64,000 nt of DNA from Sedimenticola thiotaurini (GTDB taxonomy: Bacteria; Pseudomonadota; Gammaproteobacteria; Chromatiales; Chromatiaceae). Every line of letters starts with the position of its first letter. Positions within the stretch are counted from its first letter, which is position 1. Shown here piece by piece: positions 37,567 to 49,856 of this stretch. The translations under genes were made by a program, and so were the position numbers. The notes under the pieces are model-generated. The model was not told the origin of the DNA and did no database searches. It worked only from the letters and a program-made list of their open reading frames with translations. The stretch lies in NCBI RefSeq assembly GCF_001007875.1, contig NZ_CP011412.1:3100001-3164000 (forward strand). The letters run 5' to 3'.

Positions 37567-37998
37567 ATGGCTAAGAAAATCCAAGCTTATATTAAGCTTC
37601 AGGTGGCTGCCGGTTCAGCCAACCCCAGTCCACCAGTAGGTCCTGCCCTGGGCCAGCATGGTGTCAACATTATGGAGTTCTGCAAGGCGTTCAACGCCAA
37701 GACCGAGAGCGTTGAGAAGGGGCTTCCGATCCCCGTCGTGATCACGGTCTATGCGGATCGCAGCTTTACCTTCATCACCAAGACCCCACCCGCCGCAGTA
37801 CTGCTGCGCAAGGCGGCCGGCGTGCAGAAGGGTTCCGGTACTCCCAACACCGTCAAGGTGGGTAAGGTGACCCGGGAGCAGTTGGAAGAGATCGCCACTG
37901 TGAAGAAGCCCGATATCACCGCTGCGGATATGGATGCGGCTGTGCGGACTATTGCTGGTACTGCCCGTTCCATGGGCCTTGATGTAGAGGGGGTCTGA
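37567..37998 (+). CDS. rplK: Ribosomal protein uL11
   Basis: The 143-residue protein forms the GTPase-associated centre. The N-terminal domain shows [21 protein letters not shown]; the C-terminal RNA-binding domain includes [17 protein letters not shown]. The 95-base upstream gap may carry an L1 regulatory site but no clear structure was proved. It is 2 bases from rplA. Confidence 0.97.
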   Translation: MAKKIQAYIKLQVAAGSANPSPPVGPALGQHGVNIMEFCKAFNAKTESVEKGLPIPVVITVYADRSFTFITKTPPAAVLLRKAAGVQKGSGTPNTVKVGKVTREQLEEIATVKKPDITAADMDAAVRTIAGTARSMGLDVEGV

Positions 37999-38000
37999 GC

Positions 38001-38696
38001 ATGGCCAAGTTGAGCAAGCGCGCCCGCGCAATCAAGGAAAAAGTCGAGATCGGCAAGCAGTATGAGATCACGGATGCGGTGCAGCTGTTGAAAGAGCTGT
38101 CCACCGTCAAGTTTGGCGAGTCCCTGGATGTGTCGGTGAACCTGGGTGTCGATCCCCGTAAATCGGATCAGAATGTTCGTGGTTCCACCGTATTGCCGAA
38201 CGGTACCGGTAAAGTGGTGCGAGTGGCGGTCTTTGCCCAGGGTGCAAATGCCGATGTTGCCAAGGAAGCAGGTGCAGACGTAGTCGGTTTTGAAGACCTG
38301 GCAGCGGATGTGAAAGCGGGCAACATGGATTTTGACGTTGTCATCGCTACTCCCGATGCCATGCGTGTCGTCGGTCAGTTGGGTCAGATTCTCGGTCCGC
38401 GTGGCCTGATGCCGAATCCGAAAGTGGGCACAGTAACACCCAATGTGGCGGAAGCGGTCAAGAATGCCAAGGCCGGACAGGTACGCTATCGCACCGATAA
38501 GGGCGGTATTGTCCACTGTACTATTGGTAAGGTCAGTTTTGAGCCTGCTGCTGTAAAACAGAACCTTGAAGCGCTGCTGGCCGATCTGAAGAAGATCAAA
38601 CCCAGTGCTGCCAAAGGCGTCTACATGAAGAAAGTTACCATCTCCTCGACCATGGGGCCGGGTCTTCAGGTGGATCTCTCTTCGCTGGATGTCTGA
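38001..38696 (+). CDS. rplA: Ribosomal protein uL1
   Basis: The 231-residue L1-stalk protein also represses the L11-L1 mRNA in E. coli. It shows the two-domain L1 fold with [13 protein letters not shown]-like [13 protein letters not shown] and a C-terminal [14 protein letters not shown]. The start follows the rplK stop directly. Confidence 0.97.
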   Translation: MAKLSKRARAIKEKVEIGKQYEITDAVQLLKELSTVKFGESLDVSVNLGVDPRKSDQNVRGSTVLPNGTGKVVRVAVFAQGANADVAKEAGADVVGFEDLAADVKAGNMDFDVVIATPDAMRVVGQLGQILGPRGLMPNPKVGTVTPNVAEAVKNAKAGQVRYRTDKGGIVHCTIGKVSFEPAAVKQNLEALLADLKKIKPSAAKGVYMKKVTISSTMGPGLQVDLSSLDV

Positions 38697-38703
38697 TTGT
38701 CAC

Positions 38704-38731
38704 TGGCGGGTAAGGTCAATCCTGCCCGCCA
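38704..38731 (+). promoter_or_regulatory. Hairpin after rplA
   Basis: TGGCGGG (38704-38710) pairs with CCCGCCA (38725-38731), just past the rplA stop. No long T-run follows. It may attenuate or mark processing before the L10 leader. Confidence 0.45.
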
Positions 38732-38739
38732 TTTAAAGA

Positions 38740-38930
38740 ACTTTGGGGCACCGGCCTGGGCCGGAGCCGTCAAAGACCGCAGGCGCCACCTGGCTTAATA
38801 CTCGCCTGCGCAGACGGTGCTCCTGATTCGGTTTTCTGATGATGGTGCACGTTGTAGTGAGAGTGCCCGAACCCGCAAGGGCAAGGGTCTGGTAAACAAA
38901 ATGACGTTGTCATTTTTTAGGAGGTGACGA
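38740..38930 (+). promoter_or_regulatory. rplJ (L10) leader, autoregulatory RNA
   Basis: A nested structure is visible: GAGC-CGTC (38764-38771) pairs GACGGTGCTC (38813-38822), closing over GCAGGCG (38779-38785) with CGCCTGC (38803-38809). Length and place match the L10 leader, where the L10-(L12)4 complex represses translation of rplJ-rplL. AGGAGGT sits 6-7 bases before the GTG start. Assignment is by structure and position. Confidence 0.65.
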
Positions 38931-39458
38931 GTGCCACTCAATCTTGAGCAAAAGAAAGCTGTCGTCGCCGAAGTCGCTGAAGTAGCAAGTACTGCCTACT
39001 CTGCGATAGCCGCCGAGTACCGGGGTTTAACCGTGGGCGAGATGACCGAGTTGCGTGCCAAGGCACGTGAAGCGGGTGTCTATGTTCGGGTTATCAAGAA
39101 CTCCCTGGCCCGTCGCGCTATCGAGAATACGGATTTCGCCTGCATGAAGGATGAGTTGACCGGTCCGCTTGTCATCGCATTCTCCCAGGAAGATCCAGGT
39201 GCTGCTGCGCGCGTGATCAAAGACTTTGCCAAAGATCACAGCAAACTGGAAGTGAAAGTGGTCTCAATCGGTGGCAAGCTGCTTGCTGTTTCCGATCTCG
39301 AGGCGCTTTCGAAGATGCCTACTTACGAGCAGGCTGTCAGTATGCTTATGGCTGTCATGAAGGCTCCTGTGGAGAAGCTTGCACGTACCATTAACGAGGT
39401 ACCGGGTAAGTTGGTCCGCACTGTAGCTGCGATCCGTGATGCGAAAGAGGCTGCTTAA
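38931..39458 (+). CDS. rplJ: Ribosomal protein uL10
   Basis: The 175-residue stalk base protein holds L12 dimers through its long C-terminal helix. N-terminal segments EQKKAVVAEVAEVA and EYRGLTVGEMTELR are typical. It starts with GTG behind a strong AGGAGGTGAC. Confidence 0.96.
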   Translation: MPLNLEQKKAVVAEVAEVASTAYSAIAAEYRGLTVGEMTELRAKAREAGVYVRVIKNSLARRAIENTDFACMKDELTGPLVIAFSQEDPGAAARVIKDFAKDHSKLEVKVVSIGGKLLAVSDLEALSKMPTYEQAVSMLMAVMKAPVEKLARTINEVPGKLVRTVAAIRDAKEAA

Positions 39459-39520
39459 TAGCTTTAATCCCTTAATCTACACACGTAGTAAGTGTTAACC
39501 CATTATCAGGAGTTTTTACA

Positions 39521-39898
39521 ATGGCCGTTTCTAAAGAAGATATCCTGGAGGCAATCGCCGGCATGACCGTTATGGATGTTGTCGAGCTGATTTCCGCCAT
39601 GGAAGAGAAGTTTGGCGTGTCCGCTGCAGCTGCCGTAGCTGCTGCCCCTGTAGCTGGTGGCGGTGAAGCTGCCGCTGCTGAAGAGCAGACCGAGTTCGAT
39701 GTGGTTATGACCTCGTTCGGTTCCAACAAGGTTGCCGTCATTAAGGCAGTGCGCGGTATCACCGGGCTTGGCCTGAAAGAGGCGAAGGAAGCCGTTGAAG
39801 GCGCCCCCACCACTCTGAAGGAAGGCGTTTCCAAGGATGAGGCTGAGAGCGTGAAGAAAGAACTGGAAGAAGCGGGTGCATCAGTAGAGATCAAATAA
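39521..39898 (+). CDS. rplL: Ribosomal protein bL7/bL12
   Basis: The 125-residue stalk protein has an N-terminal dimerisation domain ([15 protein letters not shown]), an Ala-rich hinge and the C-terminal factor-binding domain with [25 protein letters not shown] precedes the ATG. Confidence 0.97.
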   Translation: MAVSKEDILEAIAGMTVMDVVELISAMEEKFGVSAAAAVAAAPVAGGGEAAAAEEQTEFDVVMTSFGSNKVAVIKAVRGITGLGLKEAKEAVEGAPTTLKEGVSKDEAESVKKELEEAGASVEIK

Positions 39899-40221
39899 TT
39901 CTTGATTTCATACAGTTGCAAATACTCGTGAGGTCAGGGCTGGTGGCGTTTTCGCCACCGGCCTTTTCCCGCTTGTAGACTTGCTTTCCAAGCAATACGA
40001 GATGCTGTTTGGAAAGCAGGTTTATGAAACAGTAAACCACTGCCTCCGCAGGCGATTCCGCCGAACGGAGAAATGTATGGGTGTAAGCATATACCTAATG
40101 AGGGCGTTGGGTAGGAACACAGCGACAGGGATGTATTCCGGCAAGGAGTTGGCTGGAACCACAATATTAAGAGTATCTTTTCGAAGATCCACAGGATCTC
40201 AAGAAATCGAGGGACGGCAAC
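39899..40221 (+). other. rplL-rpoB intergenic region
   Basis: These 323 bases hold a terminator-like attenuator (39938-39967) and a long untranslated leader before rpoB with further possible hairpins. Short open frames here do not look like proteins. In E. coli the same gap holds an attenuator and an RNase III site. Confidence 0.6.
39938..39967 (+). terminator. rplL-rpoB transcription attenuator
   Basis: GGCTGGTGGCG (39938-39948) pairs with CGCCACCGGCC (39953-39963) around TTTT and is followed by TTTTCCC. The short T-run fits partial termination, which keeps RNA polymerase subunit output below ribosomal protein output. Confidence 0.7.
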
Positions 40222-43200
40222 ATGGCCTATTCTTTCACTGAGAAAAAGCGTATTCGTAAGGATTTCGGCAAGCGTCCGAGTATCCTGGAAGTGCCTTTTC
40301 TTTTGGCGACACAGATTGACTCTTATCGCAGATTTCTGCAGGAAGGTGTCGCGATAGCGGACCGCGCGGACGTGGGATTGCACGCCGCATTCAAATCGGT
40401 TTTCCCTATTGAAAGCTATTCTGGAAATGCGGTGCTCGAGTACGTCAGCTACCGTCTCGGTACGCCAGTCTTCGATGTGCGGGAGTGTCAGCTCCGGGGC
40501 GCCACCTATGCTGCGCCGCTGCGGGTTCTGGTCCGGTTGGTTATCTACGATAAAGATGCGCCGGCAAAATCCAAAGTAGTGAAAGATATCCGTGAGCAGG
40601 AAGTCTACATGGGCGAGATGCCTCTGATGACTGACAACGGTACCTTCGTTATCAACGGTACCGAGCGGGTCATTGTCTCCCAGCTGCATCGCTCTCCCGG
40701 TGTGTTTTTCGACCATGACAAGGGCAAGACCCACAGCTCCGGAAAGCTGCTGTTCTCGGCCCGGGTGATCCCTTACCGCGGCTCCTGGCTGGATTTCGAG
40801 TTCGACCCCAAGGACAACGTATTCGTCCGTATTGACCGGCGCCGCAAGCTGCCGGCCACGGTGCTGTTGCGCGCCCTCGGTTACAACACCGAGCAGATGC
40901 TCGACATGTTCTTCGAAACCGACAAGATCGCTTTGAGCAAAAAGTCCGGGAAACTGACCCTGGTGCCGGAGCGTCTGCGTGGTGAGACCGCGACCTTCGA
41001 TATCAAGGTGGGCAAGAAGGTCATCGTGGAAGCTGGACGTCGTGTCACCGCTCGCCACATCCGGGAACTTGAAAAGGCCGAAGTGAAGTCGCTCGATGTG
41101 CCGTTTGAGTTTCTGTACGGCAAAACCATTGCGCACGACGTGGTGGATCAGGATACCGGCGAAGTGCTGGTCTCTGCCAACGACGAATTGAATGAAGAGG
41201 TGCTGGAGAGCCTGATCGAAAACGGTGTCAAGAAGATCGAAACCCTGTTCACCAACGATCTGGATCAGGGACCCTATCTCTCCACCACCCTGCGCATCGA
41301 TACCACCGCCAATGCCCTGGAGGCACAGGTGGAGATCTATCGCATGATGCGTCCCGGCGAGCCGCCTACCAAGGAAGCGGCTGAGAAACTGTTTAACAGC
41401 CTGTTCTTCACGCCTGATCGTTACGACCTCTCGGCCGTTGGCCGGATGAAGTTCAACAAGCGTCTGGGTCGGGACGAAGTGACCGGCGAAGGTGTCCTCT
41501 CCAACGAGGACATCGTGGATGTGCTCAAAGAGCTGATCAATATCCGCAACGGCCACGGCATTGTTGATGATATCGATCACCTGGGTAACCGCCGCATCCG
41601 TTCCGTGGGTGAAATGGCGGAAAATCAGTTCCGGGTAGGTCTGGTTCGGGTGGAACGGGCTGTACGGGAACGTCTGACCCTGGCGGAATCCGAGGGCCTG
41701 ATGCCCCAGGAGATGATCAACGCCAAGCCGGTTTCTGCTGCGATCAAGGAGTTTTTCGGCTCCAGCCAGCTGTCCCAGTTTATGGATCAGAACAATCCAC
41801 TCTCGGAAGTGACGCACAAACGTCGTGTCTCGGCGCTCGGCCCGGGTGGTCTGGCGCGGGAACGGGCTGGCTTCGAGGTGCGCGATGTGCATCCGACACA
41901 CTACGGTCGTGTCTGCCCGATTGAGACCCCTGAAGGCCCCAATATTGGTCTGATCAACTCGTTGGCCGTGTATGCCCGTACCAATGATTACGGGTTCCTG
42001 GAAACTCCCTACCGGGTGGTGAAGGATGGTCTGGTGACAGACAAGATCGACTACCTGTCGGCCATTGAAGAGGGGCGCTACGTTATTGCCCAGGCCAGTG
42101 CGGTGGTGGACGAGAAGGGTTATCTGTCTGATGAACTGATCCCGTGTCGCTACCAGAACGAGACCATGCTCACCAGTCCCGATCAGATTCAGTATATGGA
42201 TGTGTCGCCGAAGCAGATTGTCTCGGTGGCGGCTTCCATGATTCCGTTCCTGGAGCACGATGACGCCAACCGCGCCCTGATGGGATCGAACATGCAGCGT
42301 CAGGCTGTGCCGACCCTGCGGGCCGAAAAACCCCTGGTGGGAACCGGTATGGAGCGGGCCGTAGCGGTCGACTCCGGTGTGACGGTGGTAGCCAAGCGTG
42401 GCGGCCTGGTCGAAGAAGTGGACGCGGCCCGTATTGTGGTACGTGTCAACGACGAAGAGACGGTTGCCGGTGAGTCCGGTGTGGATATCTATAACCTCAC
42501 CAAGTACACCCGGTCCAACCAGAACACTTGCATCAACCAGCGTCCGCTGGTCAAACCGGGGGACAAAATTACCCGCGGCGATGTGATGGCGGATGGTCCC
42601 TCCACCGATCTGGGTGAATTGGCGCTGGGTCAGAATATGCGTGTCGCCTTTATGCCCTGGAACGGCTACAACTTCGAGGACTCCATCCTGGTCTCGGAGC
42701 GGGTGGTTCAGGAGGATCGTTTCACCACGATTCATATCGAAGAGCTGACCTGCATGGCCCGGGACACCAAGCTGGGTTCTGAAGAGATCACCGGCGATAT
42801 CCCCAATGTGGGGGAGGCGGCGCTGGCGAAGCTGGATGAGTCCGGTATCGTCTACGTGGGCGCCGAAGTGAAAGAGGGCGATATCCTGGTCGGCAAGGTA
42901 ACACCAAAGGGTGAGACCCAGCTGACTCCGGAGGAGAAGTTGCTGCGCGCCATCTTTGGCGAGAAGGCGGCGGACGTGAAGGATACCTCACTGCGTGTCT
43001 CCTCAGGACGGGTGGGTACGGTTATCGATGTTCAGGTCTTCACCCGTGATGGTGTGGAGAAAGATGCCCGCGCACTGCAGATTGAAAATGCCGAGCTGGA
43101 ACGGGTCAAGAAGGATCTGGATGATCAGCTGCGCATCATGGAGGAGGACACCTTCCAGCGTGTCGAGAAGATGCTCCTGGGCAAGGTGGCCGATGGTGGT

Positions 43201-44298
43201 CCGAATCAGCTCAAGTCCGGTGCCAAGATCACCAAGGCTTACCTGGCCGAGCTGGATCAGGACCGTTGGCTGGAGATTCGCCTGCACAATGAAGAGGCGG
43301 CTGCCCAGTTGGAGGCCATTGCCGAACAGGTCAAGGCCCAGCGCGAAGAGTTCCGTGAGAAGTTCGAGGAGAAGCGGCGCAAGCTCACCACCAGTGATGA
43401 TCTGGCCCCCGGTGTGCTGAAAATGGTCAAGGTGTATGTGGCGGTGAAGCGTCGTATTCAGCCGGGTGACAAGATGGCTGGTCGACACGGTAACAAGGGT
43501 GTGATCTCCATGATCCAGCCGGTCGAAGATATGCCGTTTGATGAGAATGGTGAGCCGGTGGATATCGTGTTGAACCCCCTCGGCGTACCGTCACGTATGA
43601 ATGTGGGACAGGTACTGGAGACCCACCTGGGCTGGGCGGCAAAAGGTGTTGGCGAAAAGATCGGCAAGATGCTGGAAGCCAAGGCGAAGATTGCCGAGCT
43701 GCGCAAATACCTGGATCAGGTCTATAACACCAGCGGCAAGCCGGAAGATCTGGACAGTTTCAGCGACGATGAGATCATCGAGCTGGCGACCAATCTGAAA
43801 AAAGGTGTGCCGATGGCGACGCCGGTGTTCGACGGGGCGTCTGAAGAAGAGATCCGCGCGTTGCTGAAGCTGGCGGATCTACCGGAGAGTGGTCAGACAA
43901 CGCTGTTTGACGGCAGAACGGGAGAGGCCTTCGATCGCCAGGTGACGGTCGGCTACATGTATGTGCTGAAACTGAATCACCTGGTGGATGACAAGATGCA
44001 TGCCCGGTCAACCGGACCTTACAGTCTGGTTACCCAGCAGCCGTTGGGTGGTAAGGCACAGTTCGGTGGACAACGCTTTGGTGAGATGGAGGTTTGGGCG
44101 TTGGAGGCCTACGGCGCCGCCTATACTCTCCAGGAGATGCTTACCGTCAAATCTGATGATGTCACCGGGCGTACCCGGATGTACAAGAACATTGTCGATG
44201 GTAATCACCAGATGGAGGCCGGTATGCCCGAGTCCTTCAACGTGCTGGTCAAAGAGATACGCTCACTGGGCATCAATATTGAGTTGGAGCGGGAATAG
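40222..44298 (+). CDS. rpoB: RNA polymerase beta subunit
   Basis: The 1358-residue catalytic subunit is complete. The rifampicin region reads [22 protein letters not shown] then SALGPGGL, with the usual wild-type residues. The [14 protein letters not shown] motif and the C-terminal [12 protein letters not shown] segment are present. A 73-base gap leads to rpoC. Confidence 0.98.
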   Translation: MAYSFTEKKRIRKDFGKRPSILEVPFLLATQIDSYRRFLQEGVAIADRADVGLHAAFKSVFPIESYSGNAVLEYVSYRLGTPVFDVRECQLRGATYAAPLRVLVRLVIYDKDAPAKSKVVKDIREQEVYMGEMPLMTDNGTFVINGTERVIVSQLHRSPGVFFDHDKGKTHSSGKLLFSARVIPYRGSWLDFEFDPKDNVFVRIDRRRKLPATVLLRALGYNTEQMLDMFFETDKIALSKKSGKLTLVPERLRGETATFDIKVGKKVIVEAGRRVTARHIRELEKAEVKSLDVPFEFLYGKTIAHDVVDQDTGEVLVSANDELNEEVLESLIENGVKKIETLFTNDLDQGPYLSTTLRIDTTANALEAQVEIYRMMRPGEPPTKEAAEKLFNSLFFTPDRYDLSAVGRMKFNKRLGRDEVTGEGVLSNEDIVDVLKELINIRNGHGIVDDIDHLGNRRIRSVGEMAENQFRVGLVRVERAVRERLTLAESEGLMPQEMINAKPVSAAIKEFFGSSQLSQFMDQNNPLSEVTHKRRVSALGPGGLARERAGFEVRDVHPTHYGRVCPIETPEGPNIGLINSLAVYARTNDYGFLETPYRVVKDGLVTDKIDYLSAIEEGRYVIAQASAVVDEKGYLSDELIPCRYQNETMLTSPDQIQYMDVSPKQIVSVAASMIPFLEHDDANRALMGSNMQRQAVPTLRAEKPLVGTGMERAVAVDSGVTVVAKRGGLVEEVDAARIVVRVNDEETVAGESGVDIYNLTKYTRSNQNTCINQRPLVKPGDKITRGDVMADGPSTDLGELALGQNMRVAFMPWNGYNFEDSILVSERVVQEDRFTTIHIEELTCMARDTKLGSEEITGDIPNVGEAALAKLDESGIVYVGAEVKEGDILVGKVTPKGETQLTPEEKLLRAIFGEKAADVKDTSLRVSSGRVGTVIDVQVFTRDGVEKDARALQIENAELERVKKDLDDQLRIMEEDTFQRVEKMLLGKVADGGPNQLKSGAKITKAYLAELDQDRWLEIRLHNEEAAAQLEAIAEQVKAQREEFREKFEEKRRKLTTSDDLAPGVLKMVKVYVAVKRRIQPGDKMAGRHGNKGVISMIQPVEDMPFDENGEPVDIVLNPLGVPSRMNVGQVLETHLGWAAKGVGEKIGKMLEAKAKIAELRKYLDQVYNTSGKPEDLDSFSDDEIIELATNLKKGVPMATPVFDGASEEEIRALLKLADLPESGQTTLFDGRTGEAFDRQVTVGYMYVLKLNHLVDDKMHARSTGPYSLVTQQPLGGKAQFGGQRFGEMEVWALEAYGAAYTLQEMLTVKSDDVTGRTRMYKNIVDGNHQMEAGMPESFNVLVKEIRSLGINIELERE

Positions 44299-44371
44299 GG
44301 TCCGGCATCACGCGTCGTAACGTAGCGAATACCGAGACAAACACCGGAACCCGACAGCAGGAGATACGATC

Positions 44372-47300
44372 TTGAAAGATCTATTAAAAATTCTGAAGCA
44401 GCAAGGGCAGACTGAAGATTTTGACGCGATCAAAATTGGTCTGGCTTCACCCGACATGATCCGTTCATGGTCCTATGGCGAAGTTAAAAAGCCTGAGACG
44501 ATCAACTACCGGACCTTCAAGCCGGAGCGCGAAGGGCTGTTCTGTGCCAAGATCTTTGGCCCGACCAGCGACTATGAATGCCTGTGCGGAAAATACAAGC
44601 GCCTGAAACATCGCGGCGTGGTTTGTGAGAAGTGCGGCGTGGAAGTGACTCTGGCCAAGGTGCGCCGTGAACGGATGGGCCACATCGAACTGGCCAGCCC
44701 GGTTGCTCACATCTGGTTCCTGAAATCACTGCCATCCCGGATTGGTCTGCTGCTGGATATGACCCTGCGGGATATTGAGCGGGTACTCTATTTCGAGTCC
44801 TTTGTGGTGGTTGATCCCGGCATGACCCCGCTGGAGCGTGGTCAGCTGCTTAATGACGACCAGTACCTGGAAGCAATTGAAGAGAACGGCGACGAATTTG
44901 ATGCCCGTATGGGTGCTGAAGCGGTTTACGAACTGCTCAGCTCCCTGAACCTGCCGAAAGAGATCGAAATTCTGCGGGAGGAGATTCAGGGTACCAACTC
45001 GGAAACCAAGCTGAAGAAGCTGAGCAAGCGTCTTAAGCTGGTGGAGTCGCTGCACGAGTCCGGCAACCGCCCCGAGTGGATGGTGATGACCGTACTGCCA
45101 GTGCTGCCGCCCGAACTGCGCCCCTTGGTGCCGCTGGACGGTGGCCGCTTCGCCACCTCGGATCTGAATGATCTGTATCGTCGGGTGATCAACCGTAACA
45201 ATCGTCTCAAAAGACTGCTGGATCTGAATGCGCCGGATATCATCGTGCGTAACGAGAAGCGCATGCTGCAGGAGTCGGTTGATGCCCTGCTGGATAACGG
45301 TCGACGCGGTCGCGCCATTACCGGCACCAACAAGCGCCAGCTGAAATCACTGGCGGATATGATCAAGGGTAAGCAGGGTCGCTTCCGGCAGAATCTGCTG
45401 GGTAAGCGCGTGGACTATTCCGGTCGTTCAGTGATCGTGGTCGGTCCGACCCTGAAGCTGCACCAGTGCGGCCTGCCTAAGAAGATGGCGCTGGAACTGT
45501 TCAAGCCGTTTATCTTCTCCAAGTTGCAGTTGCGCGGCCTGGCCACCACCATCAAAGCGGCCAAAAAGCTGGTCGAACGTGGTACCAGTGAGGTGTGGGA
45601 TATACTGGAAGAGGTGATCCGGGAACATCCGGTCATGCTGAACCGTGCACCCACACTGCATCGTCTGGGTATCCAGGCGTTTGAGCCGGTGCTGGTCGAA
45701 GGCAAGGCTATTCAGCTGCATCCGTTGGTCTGTACCGCCTTTAACGCCGACTTCGATGGTGACCAGATGGCGGTCCATGTACCGCTCTCCATCGAGGCGC
45801 AGCTGGAAGCGCGCAGCCTGATGATGTCGACCAACAACATCCTTTCCCCGGCCAATGGCGAGCCTATCATTGTACCTTCACAGGACGTGGTGCTGGGTCT
45901 CTACTTCATGACCCGGGAACGCATTAATGCCAAGGGTGAGGGGATGGTGTTTGCCGACCTCGCTGAAGTGCACCGTGCCTATGAGGCGCGCATGGTCGAC
46001 CTGCAGGCCAAGGTCAAAGTGCGTCTGACTGAAAAGGTGAAGGATGAAGATGGTGAGGAACAGACGGTGCGACGTCTGGTCGACACCACTGTCGGTCGAG
46101 CCCTGCTGTCCGAGATTCTGCCCAAGGGTCTGCCGTTTGAATTGGTCAACATGGCTATGGGTAAACGCCAGATCTCCAGTCTGGTGGATGCCTGCTATCG
46201 GCGTGTCGGTCTCAAGGAGACCGTTATCTTTGCCGACCAGGTGATGTACATGGGCTTCCGTTTCGCCACCCGTGCCGGTGTCTCCATCGGAATGAACGAC
46301 ATGATCATCCCCGAGGAGAAAGGGCCGATCCTGGCGGCGGCGGAAAAAGAGGTCAAGGAGATCCAGAACCAGTACGCCTCCGGTCTGGTGACCAATGGCG
46401 AGCGCTACAACAAAGTGGTGGATATCTGGTCCCATACCAATGACCAGGTAGCCAAGGCCATGATGGCCCACCTGGGCCAGGAGACTGTGATTGACCGTGA
46501 AGGCAACGAGGTCAAGCAGGACTCCTTCAACTCGATCTACATGATGGCTGACTCCGGTGCTCGAGGTTCGGCGGCACAGATTCGTCAGCTGGCCGGTATG
46601 CGTGGCCTGATGGCCAAGCCGGATGGTTCCATTATCGAGACGCCCATTACAGCAAACTTCCGTGAGGGTCTGGACGTACTGCAGTACTTCATCTCGACCC
46701 ACGGCGCCCGTAAGGGTCTGGCGGATACCGCGCTGAAGACCGCCAACTCCGGATACCTGACCCGTCGCCTGGTCGATGTGGCGCAGGACATGGTGGTGCT
46801 GGAAGACGACTGTGGTACCGAGGAAGGGTTGGACATGCATCCCATCATTGAAGGTGGTGATGTGGTCGAGCCGTTGCGCGAGCGGATCCTGGGTCGAGTG
46901 CTGGCCGAGGCGGTCTACAAGCCTGGCAGTGATGAGATGGTGTTTGACCGCGGCACCCTGCTGACCGAAACGTCAGTCGAGAAGCTGGAAAAACTGGGTG
47001 TGGATCATGTGCGCGTGCGCTCTGCCATTACCTGTGAATCCAAGGTGGGCGTCTGCTCCATGTGTTATGGCCGTGATCTGGCACGTGGTCACAAAGTCAA
47101 TATCGGTGAATCGGTCGGTGTGATTGCCGCCCAGTCGATTGGTGAGCCGGGAACCCAGTTGACCATGCGTACCTTCCATATCGGTGGTGCGGCATCCAGG
47201 GCAGCAGCGGTGAACAGTATCGAGGTCAAGACCGCCGGTATTGTACGTCTGCACAATATCAAAACCGTGGAACATCATTCAGGCAACCTGGTGGCGGTAT

Positions 47301-48592
47301 CCCGCTCCGGTGAACTGACGGTGGTTGATGAGGTGGGCCGCGAGCGCGAGCGCTATAAGGTGCCCTACGGTGCGAATATTCGCGCCGCCGACGGTGAAGA
47401 GGTTACCGGCGGCCAGTTGGTGGCGGACTGGGATCCCCATACCCATCCGGTGATTACCGAGGTGGCCGGTACGGTACAGTTCGTCGAATTTGCTGACGGT
47501 ATCAGTGTGCAGCAGCAGGTGGATGATGTCACCGGCCTCTCCTCGCTGGCGATTATCGATCCGAAGCAGCGGCCAACCGCGGGCAAGGATATGCGCCCCA
47601 TGGTCAAGCTGGTGGATGATGAGGGCAACGACCTGAACATCGCCGGAACCGATATCCCGGCCCATTACTACCTGCCGGCTGGCGCGGTGGTCATCGTGAC
47701 CGATGGTGGACGGGTTCAGATCGGTGACACCCTGGCGCGTATCCCGCAGGAGTCTTCCAAGACCCGTGATATCACCGGTGGTCTGCCCCGGGTGGCCGAT
47801 CTGTTCGAGGCGCGCAAGCCGAAGGATCAGGCGATACTGGCGGAAGCGACCGGTACGGTCGGCTTCGGCAAGGATACCAAGGGCAAGCAACGACTGGTCA
47901 TCACGGATGCGGATGGTGAGCAGCATGAAGACCTGATTCCAAAGTGGCGTCATGTCAACGTCTTCGAGGGCGAGCACGTGGCCAAGGGCGAAGTGGTGTC
48001 CGATGGTGAGTACAATCCCCATGACATTCTGCGTCTGAAGGGTGTAACCGCCCTGGCCGACTACCTGGTGAAGGAGATCCAGGATGTCTATCGCCTGCAG
48101 GGTGTGAAGATCAATGACAAGCACATCGAGGTGATTATTCGCCAGATGCTGCGCAAGGTGGAGATCACCGCACCTGGCGACACCCGATTCCTGCGCGGTG
48201 AGCAGGCTGAAAAAGCCCGGGTGCTGGAAGAGAACCAGCGCGTCGAAGCGGAAGGCAAGCAGCCGGCGCTGTGGGAGCCGATCCTGTTGGGTATCACCAA
48301 GGCATCGCTGGCTACCGAGTCGTTTATTTCTGCCGCCTCGTTCCAGGAGACTACACGGGTGCTGACGGAAGCGGCAGTGCGCGGTTCCAGCGACTCCCTG
48401 GTCGGATTGAAGGAGAACGTGATCGTTGGTCGACTGATACCGGCAGGTACCGGACTCTCCTATCACAACGAGCGGCATAAACGCCGGGACGAGGAACTGA
48501 ATGCCGAATCTGCTGACGCCAAAGTCGAAATGGATGCGGATGAGGTTGCAGAAGCTATCAAGCAGGCCCTGAACACTGCCGATAGCGAGTAG
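44372..48592 (+). CDS. rpoC: RNA polymerase beta' subunit
   Basis: The 1406-residue subunit starts with TTG behind [20 protein letters not shown] matches the family start. The N-terminal zinc site is [19 protein letters not shown], the catalytic triad is NADFDGDQM, and the second zinc site has [16 protein letters not shown]. It is complete. Confidence 0.98.
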   Translation: MKDLLKILKQQGQTEDFDAIKIGLASPDMIRSWSYGEVKKPETINYRTFKPEREGLFCAKIFGPTSDYECLCGKYKRLKHRGVVCEKCGVEVTLAKVRRERMGHIELASPVAHIWFLKSLPSRIGLLLDMTLRDIERVLYFESFVVVDPGMTPLERGQLLNDDQYLEAIEENGDEFDARMGAEAVYELLSSLNLPKEIEILREEIQGTNSETKLKKLSKRLKLVESLHESGNRPEWMVMTVLPVLPPELRPLVPLDGGRFATSDLNDLYRRVINRNNRLKRLLDLNAPDIIVRNEKRMLQESVDALLDNGRRGRAITGTNKRQLKSLADMIKGKQGRFRQNLLGKRVDYSGRSVIVVGPTLKLHQCGLPKKMALELFKPFIFSKLQLRGLATTIKAAKKLVERGTSEVWDILEEVIREHPVMLNRAPTLHRLGIQAFEPVLVEGKAIQLHPLVCTAFNADFDGDQMAVHVPLSIEAQLEARSLMMSTNNILSPANGEPIIVPSQDVVLGLYFMTRERINAKGEGMVFADLAEVHRAYEARMVDLQAKVKVRLTEKVKDEDGEEQTVRRLVDTTVGRALLSEILPKGLPFELVNMAMGKRQISSLVDACYRRVGLKETVIFADQVMYMGFRFATRAGVSIGMNDMIIPEEKGPILAAAEKEVKEIQNQYASGLVTNGERYNKVVDIWSHTNDQVAKAMMAHLGQETVIDREGNEVKQDSFNSIYMMADSGARGSAAQIRQLAGMRGLMAKPDGSIIETPITANFREGLDVLQYFISTHGARKGLADTALKTANSGYLTRRLVDVAQDMVVLEDDCGTEEGLDMHPIIEGGDVVEPLRERILGRVLAEAVYKPGSDEMVFDRGTLLTETSVEKLEKLGVDHVRVRSAITCESKVGVCSMCYGRDLARGHKVNIGESVGVIAAQSIGEPGTQLTMRTFHIGGAASRAAAVNSIEVKTAGIVRLHNIKTVEHHSGNLVAVSRSGELTVVDEVGRERERYKVPYGANIRAADGEEVTGGQLVADWDPHTHPVITEVAGTVQFVEFADGISVQQQVDDVTGLSSLAIIDPKQRPTAGKDMRPMVKLVDDEGNDLNIAGTDIPAHYYLPAGAVVIVTDGGRVQIGDTLARIPQESSKTRDITGGLPRVADLFEARKPKDQAILAEATGTVGFGKDTKGKQRLVITDADGEQHEDLIPKWRHVNVFEGEHVAKGEVVSDGEYNPHDILRLKGVTALADYLVKEIQDVYRLQGVKINDKHIEVIIRQMLRKVEITAPGDTRFLRGEQAEKARVLEENQRVEAEGKQPALWEPILLGITKASLATESFISAASFQETTRVLTEAAVRGSSDSLVGLKENVIVGRLIPAGTGLSYHNERHKRRDEELNAESADAKVEMDADEVAEAIKQALNTADSE

Positions 48593-48603
48593 TTGTCATG
48601 GAA

Positions 48604-48624
48604 GGGGGCGCGTAAAGCGCCCCC
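48604..48624 (+). terminator. Hairpin terminator after rpoC
   Basis: GGGGGCGC (48604-48611) pairs perfectly with GCGCCCCC (48617-48624) over a 5-base loop, 12 bases after the rpoC stop. The tail GATACATTTGTT is only moderately T-rich. Confidence 0.6.
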
Positions 48625-48683
48625 GATACATTTGTTGATTTAGGGGACGGCGACCGAACGGATAACAGGTGGCCGGGCTGGTA

Positions 48684-48712
48684 TTGACACCTCTAAATTA
48701 GGCGCGTAGAAT
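48684..48712 (+). promoter_or_regulatory. str operon promoter
   Basis: TTGACA (48684-48689), 17 bases, then TAGAAT (48707-48712), with a GC-rich discriminator GCGCGCTC. Hexamer matches are 6/6 and 5/6. It should drive rpsL-rpsG-fusA-tuf and probably the S10 genes behind them; GC-rich discriminators are sensitive to ppGpp. Confidence 0.7.
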
Positions 48713-48906
48713 GCGCGCTCTTCACTCGAGCTGAAGTGCTGCTTTTGCTTGGGGTTCAGGATTATTCCTCGGCCAGTTTGGGTCGTGGGGACTAGGTTTT
48801 AAGCTTGTGGTCGATATGTACCGGCGGTTTACCAGTCGGGTGTCGATTGCGCGCTTTTCTGGTGCGATAGAGGGCGCATGGTGCGCATCTCTGGAGACGG
48901 GATTTA

Positions 48907-49281
48907 ATGGCTACAATCAATCAGTTGGTGCGCAAGCCACGCGCGCGCAAAGTAGAAAAAAGTAACGTGCCTGCGTTGGAGGCGTGTCCGCAAAAGCGTG
49001 GCGTCTGTACGCGCGTCTATACGACTACGCCGAAAAAGCCGAACTCCGCATTGCGTAAGGTTGCCCGTGTGCGCCTGACCAACGGGTATGAGGTGAGCAC
49101 CTATATCGGTGGTGAGGGGCATAACTTGCAGGAGCACTCGGTGGTTTTGATCCGTGGTGGTCGTGTGAAGGATTTGCCTGGTGTTCGCTACCATGTGGTG
49201 CGCGGCAGTCTGGATACCTCCGGCGTTGATAAGCGTCGTCAGGGTCGTTCGAAATACGGTGCCAAGCGGCCTAAGAGCTGA
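48907..49281 (+). CDS. rpsL: Ribosomal protein uS12
   Basis: The 124-residue decoding-centre protein has [25 protein letters not shown], with the wild-type lysine at the streptomycin position, and [19 protein letters not shown] lies upstream of the ATG. Confidence 0.98.
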   Translation: MATINQLVRKPRARKVEKSNVPALEACPQKRGVCTRVYTTTPKKPNSALRKVARVRLTNGYEVSTYIGGEGHNLQEHSVVLIRGGRVKDLPGVRYHVVRGSLDTSGVDKRRQGRSKYGAKRPKS

Positions 49282-49311
49282 TTGGGTTCACTAACAGGAC
49301 TGAGTTAATAA

Positions 49312-49785
<474 letters not shown>

Positions 49786-49856
49786 GTTATTGAGTTACGC
49801 CTAACTAGGCTGTTCTCTCTTTTTTTGCTCTTTTACATTGTTGATCGGATTGAGTC

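Larger units (their letters stand above)
48593..48906 (+). other. rpoC-rpsL intergenic region
   Basis: The gap of 314 bases holds a terminator-like hairpin after rpoC (48604-48624) and a strong promoter for rpsL (48684-48712), followed by a leader of about 190 bases without a convincing gene. Confidence 0.65.

Noticed and set aside
39981-40221. Short open frame in the rpoB leader
   Set aside because: It has no Shine-Dalgarno and runs into rpoB in another frame; the region is better explained as an RNA leader.
39934-42735. A 933-codon open frame antisense to the 5' half of rpoB
   Set aside because: It mirrors a highly biased, G+C-rich coding strand; the product is a His/Arg/Gln-rich mixture without domain features, and it lies over an essential gene. 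Long antisense frames of this kind also occur over rpoC (45878-46840 and 47279-48478), the TPR gene (27955-29340) and gatA (18775-20055).
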